A DNA stretch of 41,400 nt from Companilactobacillus tucceti DSM 20183 (GTDB taxonomy: Bacteria; Bacillota; Bacilli; Lactobacillales; Lactobacillaceae): NCBI RefSeq assembly GCF_001434665.1, contig NZ_AZDG01000022.1, forward strand, positions 1 to 41,400, read 5' to 3'. Numbering within the stretch: position 1 is the stretch's first letter; every line of letters begins with the position of its first letter. The position numbers and the translations under genes were made by a program. The notes under the pieces are model-generated. The model was not told the DNA's origin, did no database searches, and saw only the letters and a program-made list of their open reading frames with translations. This document shows positions 1 through 9,491 of the stretch, piece after piece.

Positions 1-77
1 AACCGAACGTTTCTATACTGGAGCTCTTTTAATGTGGAGTTATGTCACAACCCCTTTAATTTATTTGATAATTTATA

Positions 78-1889
78 TTACTCTACAGTAACACTCTTAG
101 CAAGGTTTCTTGGTTGGTCAACATTGTTGCCACGTGCCAAACTTGCATAATAAGCAATCAATTGTGCAGGCACAACACTGACGATTGGTGAAATCATTTC
201 ATCAATTTCAGGAACAACCACTTGGTCACCTTTTTCAGCATACTTCTTATTTGAAATAACAAGTACATGAGCACCACGAGCTACAACTTCTTGAATATTA
301 CCACGAGTATGTGCAGCACCAATACCATCATTAATGTAAGCAAATACTGGAGTATCTTTTTCAATCAATGAAATTGTACCATGCTTCAATTCACCAGCAG
401 CAAATCCTTCAGAGTGAATGTATGAAATTTCCTTTAACTTCAAAGCAGCTTCAAGTGAAAGTGCATAATCAATACCACGTCCGATATAGAAGGCATCTTT
501 CTTACCTGTCAAATAATCATCAGCAATATCTTTAAACTTATCTTTTTCATCAACAATTGTTTGAATTGCATTAGCAGCAAGAGCTAATTGTTCTTGTAAG
601 TCTAATTCTTTAGCAGCCTTAACACCTTTGAATTCGCCAACTGCTTTAGCAAGAACAGCTTCAACAGCAATATTAGCTGTATATGCCTTTGTTGAAGCAA
701 CGGCAATTTCAGGCCCAGCGAGAAGCTCCATTGTATATGTAGCTTCACGTGAAAGCGTTGAGTTTGCAACGTTTGTCATTGTTAAACTGTGATATCCAAG
801 TTCATTAACTTTAACAAGAACTTGTCTACTATCAGCAGTTTCACCACTTTGTGACAAGAAGATAAAGAATGGTTTCTTTGAAAGTTTTGGCATATGGTAA
901 CCAAATTCACTGGCAAGTTCAACATCAACTGGAACGTCAGCTAAGTTTTCAAAAATATCTTTACCAACTAAAGCAGCGTGATAACTTGTACCAGCGGCAA
1001 CAATGTATAGACGATCAGCACTAGCAACATCTTCTAGCATTTTTTGATCAACATTGATCTTCTTACCGTCAAAATAGTTAGATGAGATTTTTCTCATAAC
1101 AGCTGGTTGTTCATCGATTTCTTTCAACATGAAAGTATCGTAAGTACCCTTTGAAATATCACTAGCATCAAGTTTTACAATATATGGATCTCTTTGAACT
1201 GCTTTACCATCTAATGTACTAATAGCTACGCTATCTTTCTTTAAGATAACAACTTCACCATCATGGATTTCAACAAACTTATGTGTACTTTCCAACATAG
1301 CCATGGCATCTGAACAAATAACATTAAAGCCATCACCCAAACCAATAAGTAAAGGACTCTTATTCTTAGCTACGAAGATACGATCAGGATTTTCTTTATC
1401 AACTAATGCAAAAGCATATGAACCTTCAATTAGTGACAATGCCTTTCTGAAAGCTGCTTCGGTATCCATATTTTCTTTAACAGCAAAATAATCGATCAGT
1501 TGAACAGCTACTTCAGTATCAGTTTGACTCTTAAATTCAACATCACTTAAATACTTTTCTTTAAGTTCAGCATAGTTTGTTAAAACACCATTATGAACTA
1601 AGTAGAAACGATTATCTGATGAGAAATGAGGATGGGCATTTGCAACTGTTGGTTCACCATGAGTTGCCCAACGAGTATGTCCAATTCCAATTAATCCTTG
1701 AACGTCATCTGAAACTTCATTTTCAAGGTCACTTATTTTACCAACTTCTTTTACAAGAAAGTCTTTGCCGTTTTCATTATTTACGTAGATACCGGCTGAA
1801 TCATATCCACGATATTCAAGTTTTTCAAGTCCGTTTAATAAAATTTTAGTTGTATTTTCATTACCTACAACACCAACAATTCCACACAT
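78..1889 (-). CDS. glmS: Glutamine--fructose-6-phosphate aminotransferase (isomerizing)
   Basis: Makes glucosamine-6-phosphate from fructose-6-phosphate and glutamine, the first committed step to UDP-GlcNAc and peptidoglycan; cytoplasmic. The 603-residue length is normal for the family. Residue 2 is the N-terminal nucleophile Cys (MCGIVGVVGN), followed by a class II glutamine amidotransferase domain to about residue 220 containing GHTRWATHG. Two SIS sugar-isomerase domains follow at about 285-425 and 455-590 (SQSGETADSRQ, SEGFAAGELKHG), and the protein ends in the typical DQPRNLAKSVTVE. It is monocistronic, with its own promoter and a long upstream region carrying GntR-like motifs, and is separated from glmM by a terminator. 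No glmS ribozyme is recognisable in the leader. Family and function are certain. Confidence 0.98.
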   Translation of the reverse strand: MCGIVGVVGNENTTKILLNGLEKLEYRGYDSAGIYVNNENGKDFLVKEVGKISDLENEVSDDVQGLIGIGHTRWATHGEPTVANAHPHFSSDNRFYLVHNGVLTNYAELKEKYLSDVEFKSQTDTEVAVQLIDYFAVKENMDTEAAFRKALSLIEGSYAFALVDKENPDRIFVAKNKSPLLIGLGDGFNVICSDAMAMLESTHKFVEIHDGEVVILKKDSVAISTLDGKAVQRDPYIVKLDASDISKGTYDTFMLKEIDEQPAVMRKISSNYFDGKKINVDQKMLEDVASADRLYIVAAGTSYHAALVGKDIFENLADVPVDVELASEFGYHMPKLSKKPFFIFLSQSGETADSRQVLVKVNELGYHSLTMTNVANSTLSREATYTMELLAGPEIAVASTKAYTANIAVEAVLAKAVGEFKGVKAAKELDLQEQLALAANAIQTIVDEKDKFKDIADDYLTGKKDAFYIGRGIDYALSLEAALKLKEISYIHSEGFAAGELKHGTISLIEKDTPVFAYINDGIGAAHTRGNIQEVVARGAHVLVISNKKYAEKGDQVVVPEIDEMISPIVSVVPAQLIAYYASLARGNNVDQPRNLAKSVTVE

Positions 1890-1907
1890 TGTTTAAAACC
1901 TCTCTAA

Positions 1908-2088
1908 ATCGGTATAGTTTTTATATTTTATATTGGTCTAGCCAATTAACATACGTAGACCATTTGGATAACAAAGCCTAGAATACTAATTAACGTGGTT
2001 TATGTCAACTACTTTTTAATAATTTATACGTATTTTTAGTAAATGGTATACATAATAGATACCAAAATTGGTATTGGTATAAACCGAT
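1908..2088 (-). promoter_or_regulatory. GntR/NagR-like operator motifs upstream of glmS
   Basis: Several sequences resemble the GntR-family amino-sugar operator (palindrome around TGGTATAGACCA). The clearest is ATTGGTATAAACCGAT at 2073-2088; a shortened one is ATTGGTCTAGCCAAT at 1932-1946. Partial sites lie at 1908-1923 (ATCGGTATAG half), around 1957-1964 (AGACCATT half) and as a spaced TGGTAT/ATACCA pair at 2044-2064. Two lie above the predicted promoter and three in the leader. NagR control of glmS is established in some streptococci and lactobacilli; here it is inferred from motifs alone. Confidence 0.45.
1980..2008 (-). promoter_or_regulatory. glmS promoter
   Basis: On the minus strand a perfect -35 (TTGACA, 2003-2008) is followed after 17 bp by TATTCT (1980-1985, 4 of 6 consensus bases). 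This predicts a start near 1973 and a leader of about 80 nt before the glmS ATG. It is the best sigma-A-type promoter in this intergenic region. Confidence 0.6.
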
Positions 2089-2160
2089 TACATTTTCATC
2101 ATGTGATTTTATTTACTTAAAAGTTATATTTTGTAACTGTTTAAACAATTTTCAATACAA

Positions 2161-2196
2161 AAAAAGATCAGAACCTACTTAGGCCTGATCTTTTTT
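2161..2196 (-). terminator. Rho-independent terminator of the cdaA-cdaR-glmM operon
   Basis: A GATCAG/CTGATC stem (2166-2171 with 2185-2190), with an inner CCT/AGG pairing, is flanked by A and T tracts. It begins about 20 bp after the glmM stop on the minus strand. Being symmetrical, it could work in both directions. Confidence 0.8.
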
Positions 2197-2215
2197 GTAA
2201 AACAATTTAATGTAA

Positions 2216-3571
2216 CTAATTTAATTCATTCTTAACTACTTCAACGATTTGATCACAGTAATTATTAACTTTTTCTTCAGTTGAAGCTTCACACATAACT
2301 CTCAATAGTGCTTGTGTGCCACTAGGACGAACGAGAACTCTTCCGTCACCATCCATCTCATCTTCAACAGTTTTAATGATATCTAAAATTGGTTGATGTT
2401 GTTTCCATGAGTTCTTATCTTTTACTGGAATATTAACCAACTTTTGTGGATAAACTTTCACTGGGGCTGCTAATTCTGACAAGCTCTTGCCAGTTTCTTT
2501 CATAACATGTAGTAAATGGATACCTGTTAGCATTCCATCACCAGTATTCATATACTCGTATAACACGACATGACCTGATTGCTCTCCACCGATGTTATAA
2601 CCATTCTCACGGATCTCTTCGACAACGTGACGGTCTCCAACTGCAGTTTGAACATACTTCATGTCATTAGCTTCAATTGCCTTATAAAGGCCTAAATTAC
2701 TCATTACGGTAGTTACAATAGTATCTTTCTTCAAACGTCCACCATCATGAAGATATTTACCTAAAATGAACATGATCTTATCACCATCAACGATATTTCC
2801 TTCTTCGTCAACAGCAATACAACGATCTCCATCTCCATCAAATGCCAAACCGGCAACAGCAGAATCAGATTCCTTAACTTTTTTTGCTAAAGCTTCTGGA
2901 TGTGTAGATCCAACGCCCTTATTAATATTGATTCCATCTGGATGTGAAGCCATAATATCAAAATCAACATCCAAATCAGCAAACAAAGTACTTGCTAAAC
3001 GACTTGTTGAGCCATTTGCTGTATCTAAAACAACATTCATGTCACTAAGATCATCTGATAATGTTTGCTTCAAGAATTGAAGATACTTTTGTGCACCCTC
3101 TGGATAATCAGATACACTACCTAATCCTTCGGCTGAAGGTCTAGGCAAAGTATCTTCTTTTGCATCTAGTAATTCTTCTATTTCATCTTCAACGTCATCA
3201 GGTAATTTATAACCATCTGATCCAAAAAACTTAATTCCGTTATCTTCGGCTGGATTATGTGAAGCTGAAATCATAATACCAGCATCAGCTGAAACAGCTC
3301 TTACAAGATAAGCTACAGCAGGAGTTGTAATAACATCCAAATTCAAGACTTCAATACCTACAGAAAGCAATCCTGAAATCAAACTTTCTTGTAGCATTTG
3401 TCCAGAAATACGTGTATCTCTTGCTACTAAAACACGTGGATGTCCATTTTCATTTTCAGAATGTTGTGTTAAAACATATCCACCACATCTACCTAATTTA
3501 AATGCTAATTCTGGACTTAGTTCTTTATTAGCAATTCCTCTAACTCCATCTGTCCCAAAATATTTTGTCAT
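2216..3571 (-). CDS. glmM: Phosphoglucosamine mutase
   Basis: Converts glucosamine-6-phosphate to glucosamine-1-phosphate for UDP-GlcNAc synthesis. The protein opens with [12 protein letters not shown] and carries the phosphoserine loop [16 protein letters not shown], the metal-binding loop FDGDGDR, the sugar-binding GGEQSGH and the C-terminal phosphate-binding [12 protein letters not shown]. From this ATG it is 451 aa, the usual GlmM length. An in-frame TTG five codons upstream gives a longer frame, but the Shine-Dalgarno-like GGGGGT sits about 7 nt before the ATG, so I chose the ATG. It is the last gene of cdaA-cdaR-glmM; GlmM is known to bind and down-regulate CdaA in Firmicutes. Confidence 0.97.
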   Translation of the reverse strand: MTKYFGTDGVRGIANKELSPELAFKLGRCGGYVLTQHSENENGHPRVLVARDTRISGQMLQESLISGLLSVGIEVLNLDVITTPAVAYLVRAVSADAGIMISASHNPAEDNGIKFFGSDGYKLPDDVEDEIEELLDAKEDTLPRPSAEGLGSVSDYPEGAQKYLQFLKQTLSDDLSDMNVVLDTANGSTSRLASTLFADLDVDFDIMASHPDGININKGVGSTHPEALAKKVKESDSAVAGLAFDGDGDRCIAVDEEGNIVDGDKIMFILGKYLHDGGRLKKDTIVTTVMSNLGLYKAIEANDMKYVQTAVGDRHVVEEIRENGYNIGGEQSGHVVLYEYMNTGDGMLTGIHLLHVMKETGKSLSELAAPVKVYPQKLVNIPVKDKNSWKQHQPILDIIKTVEDEMDGDGRVLVRPSGTQALLRVMCEASTEEKVNNYCDQIVEVVKNELN

Positions 3572-3589
3572 TTTTGTTACCCCCAACGT

Positions 3590-4672
3590 TTAATTTCCAT
3601 CGTTGTTATCATTATTATTTGTTGAACTATTGTCATTACTATTCGAAGTATCAGTATTTGTTGTGTTTGTGCTTGTATTTGTATTATTCGCACTACTGCT
3701 ATTTGAACTCGATGATGAGCTCTTAACAGTTATTTGCACATCGATAGTATCAGGATCAGTCGAAACGACCTTACTTCCCAAAACATCTTCCAAATTGATT
3801 GTCTTCTTAGTATCACTATTGACATCTGAAACATCAATTGGCACGTCAATAGAATCCCCAATAGCGTTAAGCTGATCTTGAGATCCATAAACTTTGATAG
3901 ACTTAGTAGCCGTGTCAAAGCTATAACTATTATTTGAATTACCATTCTTACTCTTCAGATTTATTGAAACCGTCTTACTAGGAATACTAATTGGAATTTT
4001 AACATGAACCGTCTGTGGATCCAAAGTCACACTTAAAGTTTTACCATTTTTATCCAACGCTTGCACTAAAACTTCTTGATCAAATGTCGATTTAATACCT
4101 TTTGGTAAAACAGCTTCAACAATTACTCGATCAATTTTTTTAATTTCAGCCGCTGCACCGGTTGCTGTTACTGTGTTTGGAGAAATAGAAACTGATCCAG
4201 CTTGATATCCATCTGCCAAATAATTTTTATTAAATTCAGCATTAACCGTAAATGTTTTTGTTTTACGTTTTTGAATATTTACCGTAACGTACTTAGGCTT
4301 TACGGTATAAGCTAGTTCATTATTGAGACCTCTTACCTTAACTTGGACTCTGTGTTGTCCTGTATCATATCCTTTTAAGTTCAAAAATACATTAAAATTT
4401 TGTGTATTTTTAGTGGCCGTTACTAATGCTGATGGTCCCTCAATAGTTATTTTTACACTTTCAGGATAACCAGTAATGTAATAATCGTTAGTATTTGCTT
4501 GTATTTGTAATGGAACAGTCAATGTAGCTTTAGTACTAGCGGTAGCCGTACTAGACTGATTAGAATCTCTAGTCGAGCCAACTCCAGGGGTACTTACCGC
4601 TACGAATAACCAAATAGCACAGCAAAGTGAAATAAAAGCATAAAAATAATTACTATTTATTATCTTTTTCAT
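3590..4672 (-). CDS. cdaR: CdaR (YbbR-domain) regulator of diadenylate cyclase
   Basis: Membrane-anchored regulator of CdaA. From the ATG at 4672 it is 360 aa: one N-terminal membrane segment (about residues 7-27, rich in F, I, L and W), then tandem YbbR beta-rich repeats to about residue 315 (for example the stretch beginning TVPLQIQANTNDYYITGYP). The last 40 or so residues are almost only Ser, Asn, Thr and Asp, a low-complexity hydrophilic tail. An upstream in-frame start would add 28 residues, but those overlap cdaA further, do not look like YbbR, and the good ribosome site (AGGAAGGGGT) precedes 4672. It overlaps the cdaA end by about 20 bp, implying translational coupling. The YbbR domains should lie outside the membrane (known for the family). 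Confidence 0.93.
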   Translation of the reverse strand: MKKIINSNYFYAFISLCCAIWLFVAVSTPGVGSTRDSNQSSTATASTKATLTVPLQIQANTNDYYITGYPESVKITIEGPSALVTATKNTQNFNVFLNLKGYDTGQHRVQVKVRGLNNELAYTVKPKYVTVNIQKRKTKTFTVNAEFNKNYLADGYQAGSVSISPNTVTATGAAAEIKKIDRVIVEAVLPKGIKSTFDQEVLVQALDKNGKTLSVTLDPQTVHVKIPISIPSKTVSINLKSKNGNSNNSYSFDTATKSIKVYGSQDQLNAIGDSIDVPIDVSDVNSDTKKTINLEDVLGSKVVSTDPDTIDVQITVKSSSSSSNSSSANNTNTSTNTTNTDTSNSNDNSSTNNNDNNDGN

Positions 4673-5510
4673 TTTGCTTACCCCTTCCTCGACGAATTGA
4701 GAAAACATCGAACAACGAACGGTTACGCTCATCGCTCGAATCAGATAGTTGAGCATGAAGGTACTTTAGATATTCTTCACGAGTAAGATCCAACATCATG
4801 TGACCATTTCTGGTAATCATTACTCCACCAGTTTCCTCTGAAACGACAATCGTTATAGCATCAGTAACTTCACTGATACCAACAGCTGCACGATGTCTAG
4901 TACCTAGCTCCTTAGGAATTGTATTACTCTCTGATAGAGGTAAATAAGCTGCCGCTACAGAGATCCTATTCTTCCTAACAATAACTGCACCATCATGGAG
5001 CGGCGTGTTAGGAATGAAAATATTTATCAACAAAGCACCGGTTACTTCAGCATCAAGATCAATACCAGTTTCGACGTACTCTTCCAAACCAGTATTCATC
5101 TCTAAAGTAATCAAAGCACCAATTCTTCTTTTACTCATGTACTGAATTGCTTGATCAAGACTCTCAATTAAATGATTTTTTGTTTTTCCCTCTTCATTAC
5201 TGGTCGAGCTAAATAAAGGCAAACGCCCTAAATGCTCCAGTCCACGTCTGATCTCAGGTTGGAAAATTATCACGATAACGATAATTCCCCAATTTATCAG
5301 TTGATCCATTAAAAACGAGACTGTATGTAAATTTAAGACCCAGCTGATAAGTTTAATCAAAAAGATCACAACGATACCCTTAAGCAGTTGAACTGCTTTG
5401 GTACCACGAATCATCGAAAGCACTTTATATAAAACATACCAGACTACCAAAATATCAACTAAATTGGCTAAGTTCTGCCATGTAAGAATATTGCTTGGTA
5501 TAAAATTCAT
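4653..5510 (-). CDS. cdaA: Diadenylate cyclase CdaA (c-di-AMP synthase)
   Basis: Condenses two ATP to cyclic di-AMP, the messenger controlling potassium and osmolyte transport and wall homeostasis. The 285-aa protein has three hydrophobic segments (about residues 15-33, 42-62 and 70-84), then a DisA_N/DAC domain with both catalytic motifs: DGA (173-175) within LHDGAVIVRKNRI and RHR (205-207) within GTRHRAAVGISE. The ATG at 5510 starts the standard MNFIPSNILTWQNL membrane segment. First gene of cdaA-cdaR-glmM, the conserved Firmicutes order. Confidence 0.97.
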   Translation of the reverse strand: MNFIPSNILTWQNLANLVDILVVWYVLYKVLSMIRGTKAVQLLKGIVVIFLIKLISWVLNLHTVSFLMDQLINWGIIVIVIIFQPEIRRGLEHLGRLPLFSSTSNEEGKTKNHLIESLDQAIQYMSKRRIGALITLEMNTGLEEYVETGIDLDAEVTGALLINIFIPNTPLHDGAVIVRKNRISVAAAYLPLSESNTIPKELGTRHRAAVGISEVTDAITIVVSEETGGVMITRNGHMMLDLTREEYLKYLHAQLSDSSDERNRSLFDVFSIRRGRGKQNEKDNK

Positions 5511-5537
5511 TATTTTTACCCCTTATTAGCTGAACTA

Positions 5538-5546
5538 ATTATAACA
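5538..5546 (-). promoter_or_regulatory. Extended -10 promoter of cdaA operon (candidate)
   Basis: The minus strand reads TGTTATAAT (TG-N-TATAAT), a perfect extended -10 about 30 bp before the cdaA ATG. No good -35 lies 16-18 bp upstream, which extended -10 promoters can tolerate. Confidence 0.4.
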
Positions 5547-5548
5547 AA

Positions 5549-5580
5549 CAATAAAAATTATACGATTGAAATTTTTATTG
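5549..5580 (-). terminator. AT-only hairpin at the end of the antiporter gene
   Basis: A perfect 11-bp inverted repeat (5549-5559 with 5570-5580, arms CAATAAAAATT) with a 10-nt loop overlaps the antiporter stop codon. The stem is almost entirely A/T, so it is a weak terminator at best. It sits just upstream of the cdaA promoter candidate. Confidence 0.3.
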
Positions 5581-7704
5581 AATGTCGACATTAATTACCT
5601 CCTCGCTGTAATTAATATTTTGACGTAATTCATTAGCCGTGGATTTGCTTATTCGGCCACGTTCCAACAAGTCCTGAACAAAAGCTCTTTGATAACTCAA
5701 AGCCTTAACTTCCAGACTTGCCCGTTCACTATTGAACTCTGGTGTTCGGTGTTTATTCTTTCCTTGAAGTAGATCTAAGCGTTCTTCATAATGGCGCTGG
5801 AATACATAAATTAAATTATCAGCAATCTCTTCATGATCAGATAAATCTAATTCATACAATTTATCTAAAGCTCTTTGGGCACCGGCAATCGATACCTTTA
5901 AAGCATCCCTATTAAACTGAACGACTTCTTCATGCTTTGTGAATGGAAGGTGAATAATTCTTTTCAAACCTAGGACTGTTCTTCTAAAGTAACCAATAAA
6001 GAATTCAATCGTTGGATTATAGCGATGCTTAACGATTTCCTTTTTATACTTAGCAATCTTTTTAACAGCTATATCATATGCATCTTGAGATATTTCATTC
6101 TTAGAATATAAGTCTTCAATTGCTTCTAATTCACAGTTAAAACAAATATCCCAAAGTTCAGCATCCTTTTTACCCTTAACTCTTTTTTTACTTATTTGAG
6201 CAGGATTATCGGCTTGAACGTTTAAATTATGGATGTTGTATAAATATTCAGCAATAATTGTTGAATAAATTACGTCATTATCTTTAACGTTTTCTTCTTT
6301 TAATTTATTAATAGTCTTTTCAAGAACAAGTTTATTTGCTTGATATTGATTTAATTGAACATTTGTAGTCTCTTCTTCGTCGTCTTCATCATCGTCATCG
6401 TCTAAATCATCATCATTTAAACTGTTACCACGATATGTAACCGGCTCTGAACTCTTAGTTAAGATTGGTATTAAGAATGTAGCTCCTAACAAACTAAAAA
6501 TTATTACTGTACTTGCTATAAACAATAGCAAAGTCCTCGAAGGAAAAGCTCCTCCGCCCTTTATAGTCATCGGAATTGACAAAACAGCAACCATTGTAAC
6601 AGCACCACGAACTCCAGAAATACCTGACATTAAACAATAATCAAATCTTTCCTTTGAAAAAATAACAATTCCTTCATCACTATTTTGAGCCACAGTAGTG
6701 TACAAATAACTCCAAATGAATCTAATAACTACTAACATTATCCAAATAATAAAGGACAATCCAATTGCCATGAAGGTATTTATATTTTCATTGTGAACTA
6801 ATTCTTCCATTGCAAATGGGATCTCGATACCCAAAAGTACAAAGACAATACCATTTAAAATATAGATAACCATATCCCATGTTCTCGACGTAACCAGTCT
6901 GATTTCTGGTGAAAAGTCATTAACTCTTCTGTTTGAAGAAATATTCATAATACCAGCGACAACAACCGCTACAACACCTGAAACATGAAATACATCTTCA
7001 GCAATATAATAAATTACAAATGGAATAGTTATTTGTATTATTGTGTGCAAGATAGAATCGTCCACACCTTGATTTATCAAATACAATCTCAATCCATTAA
7101 ATATCCATATAGCAACGGCACCGAAGAAAGCACCGACAAAAGCGATATATAAGAAATCAACGGTTGCATTTTTTAAAGAAAAAACTCCTGTAACAGTTGC
7201 GGCGACTCCGTATTTAAAGCAAATCAAACCAGAAGCATCGTTTATCAAACTTTCACCACTGAGTAAATGCATTAACTTATCAGGTATTCTGGCCTTTTTT
7301 GCGATAGATTGAACAGCAATCGGGTCTGTTGGTGAAAGAACAGCAACCAAAGTAAAGGCTGTCGCCCATGGCAAAGACGGTATTAGCATCTTTACGATCA
7401 CTCCACCGACCAAAGTTGAAATAATTACTAAAAATATAGCATTTCCAATAATCGGCCCTTTTAATTTCCAAAGTTCTCTTTTAGGAAATCTATTCCCATC
7501 ATTAAATAGAATTGGTGCAATAAAAGCTAACATAAACCACTCAGTATCAACAGAAATTTTGACATGCATAAACAATGCTGCAATAACACCTGCTGAAATT
7601 TGAATTAAACTTGGTGGAACAGATACAAAATAATGGCTAATAATATTAGCCACAATTAGTAACGAAACAATCAAAATAACTGATTCGAGTACCGCCACGG
7701 ACAT
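5575..7704 (-). CDS. CPA1-family Na+(K+)/H+ antiporter
   Basis: Membrane cation/proton exchanger of the NhaP/NhaK type, 709 aa. About 12 hydrophobic segments occupy residues 5-420. Ion-site motifs are visible: SPTDPIAVQSI around 124-134 and GESLINDASGL around 150-160, with the Asn-Asp pair at 155-156. Next comes an acidic run of about 17 residues, nearly all Asp/Glu (about 430-446), and a roughly 260-residue cytosolic helical domain to the C terminus. Such tails regulate pH or nucleotide response in this family; the role here is inferred. It starts 11 bp after murB and is probably cotranscribed with it. Which cation is preferred cannot be read from the sequence. Confidence 0.9.
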   Translation of the reverse strand: MSVAVLESVILIVSLLIVANIISHYFVSVPPSLIQISAGVIAALFMHVKISVDTEWFMLAFIAPILFNDGNRFPKRELWKLKGPIIGNAIFLVIISTLVGGVIVKMLIPSLPWATAFTLVAVLSPTDPIAVQSIAKKARIPDKLMHLLSGESLINDASGLICFKYGVAATVTGVFSLKNATVDFLYIAFVGAFFGAVAIWIFNGLRLYLINQGVDDSILHTIIQITIPFVIYYIAEDVFHVSGVVAVVVAGIMNISSNRRVNDFSPEIRLVTSRTWDMVIYILNGIVFVLLGIEIPFAMEELVHNENINTFMAIGLSFIIWIMLVVIRFIWSYLYTTVAQNSDEGIVIFSKERFDYCLMSGISGVRGAVTMVAVLSIPMTIKGGGAFPSRTLLLFIASTVIIFSLLGATFLIPILTKSSEPVTYRGNSLNDDDLDDDDDEDDEEETTNVQLNQYQANKLVLEKTINKLKEENVKDNDVIYSTIIAEYLYNIHNLNVQADNPAQISKKRVKGKKDAELWDICFNCELEAIEDLYSKNEISQDAYDIAVKKIAKYKKEIVKHRYNPTIEFFIGYFRRTVLGLKRIIHLPFTKHEEVVQFNRDALKVSIAGAQRALDKLYELDLSDHEEIADNLIYVFQRHYEERLDLLQGKNKHRTPEFNSERASLEVKALSYQRAFVQDLLERGRISKSTANELRQNINYSEEVINVDIQ

Positions 7705-7715
7705 CCCCTACCTTT

Positions 7716-8618
7716 TTATAATTTTTTATCTTCTCCGATAATTCTTACTTCAGTATGAAGGTCGACATCGAATTTTTCTTTTATAGTTCTTTGTATCAAA
7801 TGAATTAAATTCATATAATCTGTAGCTGTAGCATGGTTGATATTTACAATAAATCCAGCATGTTTTTTGGAAACTTGAGCGCCACCAATTATCTTACCTT
7901 GTAAGCCAGCCTTAATAATCAAAGGACCAGTAAAATGATTTGGTGGACGTCTGAACACACTACCGCATGATGGGTACTCCAATGGTTGCTTAGAACGACG
8001 CAATTCATTTACTCGATCCATCTCTGCTTGGATTGCTTCTTTATCACCAGAGTTTAATTTAAAGGTTCCACTGATAACAATACCGCCATTTTCTTGAATA
8101 ATACTGTGACGATAATAAAAGTCCATCTCATCATGACTAAAAGTCTTTATTTGACCATTTGGTAAAAGCACTTCAGCAGAGTCAAATACATCCTTAATTT
8201 CGCCACCATAAGCACCAGCATTCATGAAAACAGCGCCACCAACACTACCTGGAATACCAGCGGCAAACTCAATCCCAGTCAAACCGGCTTTTTGAGCTTC
8301 AATGGTTGTATTAATGATAGTTGCACCAGCCTCAGCTGTAACCTCATTATCATGAACAGAAATATTGTGGAAATTAGGCAAAATAATAACGATACCTCGA
8401 ATACCACCATCTTTAATGATCAAATTGCTGGCATTACCTATGACAGTAATCTCAATATCATTTTCACGAGCCGTATTAACGATTTCTACTAATTCTTCAC
8501 GCGTCTTAGGGAAAGCTAATACATCCGCATTACCTCCTGTTTTAGTAAAAGTATACTTGCTAAGAGGTTCATCCATTTTAAATTCAATATTAGGTAATTT
8601 TTCAACTGGAAACTTCAA
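7716..8618 (-). CDS. murB: UDP-N-acetylenolpyruvoylglucosamine reductase
   Basis: FAD- and NADPH-dependent reduction that yields UDP-MurNAc for peptidoglycan. The 300-aa protein has the FAD-binding region ([14 protein letters not shown] around residue 60, [17 protein letters not shown] around 120-136), the active-site [10 protein letters not shown] with the proton-donating Ser, and the C-terminal LHTEVRIIG bearing the catalytic Glu: a type I MurB. Translation starts at TTG (8618), preceded by GGATG at about 7 nt; no ATG in frame fits better. It is divergent from exoA and upstream of the antiporter. Confidence 0.97.
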   Translation of the reverse strand: MKFPVEKLPNIEFKMDEPLSKYTFTKTGGNADVLAFPKTREELVEIVNTARENDIEITVIGNASNLIIKDGGIRGIVIILPNFHNISVHDNEVTAEAGATIINTTIEAQKAGLTGIEFAAGIPGSVGGAVFMNAGAYGGEIKDVFDSAEVLLPNGQIKTFSHDEMDFYYRHSIIQENGGIVISGTFKLNSGDKEAIQAEMDRVNELRRSKQPLEYPSCGSVFRRPPNHFTGPLIIKAGLQGKIIGGAQVSKKHAGFIVNINHATATDYMNLIHLIQRTIKEKFDVDLHTEVRIIGEDKKL

Positions 8619-8704
8619 TATTCATCATCCTTTAATGTTACATAAACTACTCTTAATTTTATCACATACTGCAATTCTTAACGAACTAACTAGCACCATG
8701 ACAA

Positions 8705-8713
8705 TGTTATAAT
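8705..8713 (+). promoter_or_regulatory. Extended -10 promoter of exoA (candidate)
   Basis: TGTTATAAT is an extended -10 match. It predicts a start near 8720, leaving only about a dozen leader bases, just enough for the ribosome site GAGGTG at 8721-8726. No -35 is evident. Confidence 0.4.
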
Positions 8714-8731
8714 TATTTGCGAGGTGATACT

Positions 8732-9490
8732 TTGAAACTTATATCATGGAATGTAAATGGCTTACGAGCCGTTGTAAAAAAAGACTTTATAGAAACTTTC
8801 AATACATTAAATGCTGATATTTTCAGTGTACAAGAAACTAAATTGCATCAAGACCAGATTGATCTTGAACTTCCTGGATATCATCAATACTTCTTTGACG
8901 CAATCAGAAAGGGTTACTCTGGAACAGCCGTTTTTACAAAAGAAGAACCTATTAATGTGACCTGTGGATTAGGAATAGAAGATTTAGATACCGAAGGACG
9001 TACCTTGACCCTAGAGTTTCCAAAATTTTATTTGATCAATAGTTATTCACCCAATTCCCAACAGGAATTAAAGAGATTAGATTTCAAACTTTCATATAAT
9101 GATGCATTGCATGATTACATGAAAAAGTTGTCAGAAAAAAAGCCGGTTATCTTATGTGGCGACTTAAATGTTGCCCATAAAGAAATCGACTTAAAAAATG
9201 ACAAGACTAATCATCATAATCCCGGCTTTTCTGATGAAGAACGTCAAAAATTTACTGAATTATTAGATGATGGCTTTGTTGATAGTTTTAGATATCTACA
9301 TCCTGAAGAAGTTAAATATTCATGGTGGAGTTACCGATTTAATGCACGTAAAAACAACTCAGGTTGGCGTATTGACTATTTTGTTGTATCTGAAAATGGC
9401 AAAAATATGATCGATAAGGCCGAAATTTTAAATGATATCTACGGATCGGATCATTGTCCGATCGAATTAGATTTAAACTTGGAGGAATAA
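8732..9490 (+). CDS. exoA: Exodeoxyribonuclease III / AP endonuclease (ExoA type)
   Basis: Class II AP endonuclease with 3'-5' exonuclease activity for base-excision repair. From this start the protein is 252 aa and opens with the family's MKLISWNVNGLR. Mg2+ and catalytic residues are visible in QETKLHQDQ (Glu), GDLNVAHKEIDL (Asp and Asn) and GSDHCPIELDL (Asp-His near the C terminus). I chose TTG at 8732, six bases after GAGGTG; an upstream in-frame TTG at 8717 would put the ribosome site inside the gene. It is followed after 1 bp by an exonuclease gene, so the two form a small repair operon. Confidence 0.95.
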   Translation: MKLISWNVNGLRAVVKKDFIETFNTLNADIFSVQETKLHQDQIDLELPGYHQYFFDAIRKGYSGTAVFTKEEPINVTCGLGIEDLDTEGRTLTLEFPKFYLINSYSPNSQQELKRLDFKLSYNDALHDYMKKLSEKKPVILCGDLNVAHKEIDLKNDKTNHHNPGFSDEERQKFTELLDDGFVDSFRYLHPEEVKYSWWSYRFNARKNNSGWRIDYFVVSENGKNMIDKAEILNDIYGSDHCPIELDLNLEE

Positions 9491-9491
9491 C

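Noticed and set aside
1890-2215. glmS ribozyme in the glmS leader
   Set aside because: The predicted leader is only about 80 nt and lacks recognisable ribozyme core sequences; protein operator motifs are the better reading.
3730-3945. Overlapping frames inside cdaR and other well-identified genes, on either strand
   Set aside because: They are out-of-phase shadows with no family resemblance or ribosome sites.
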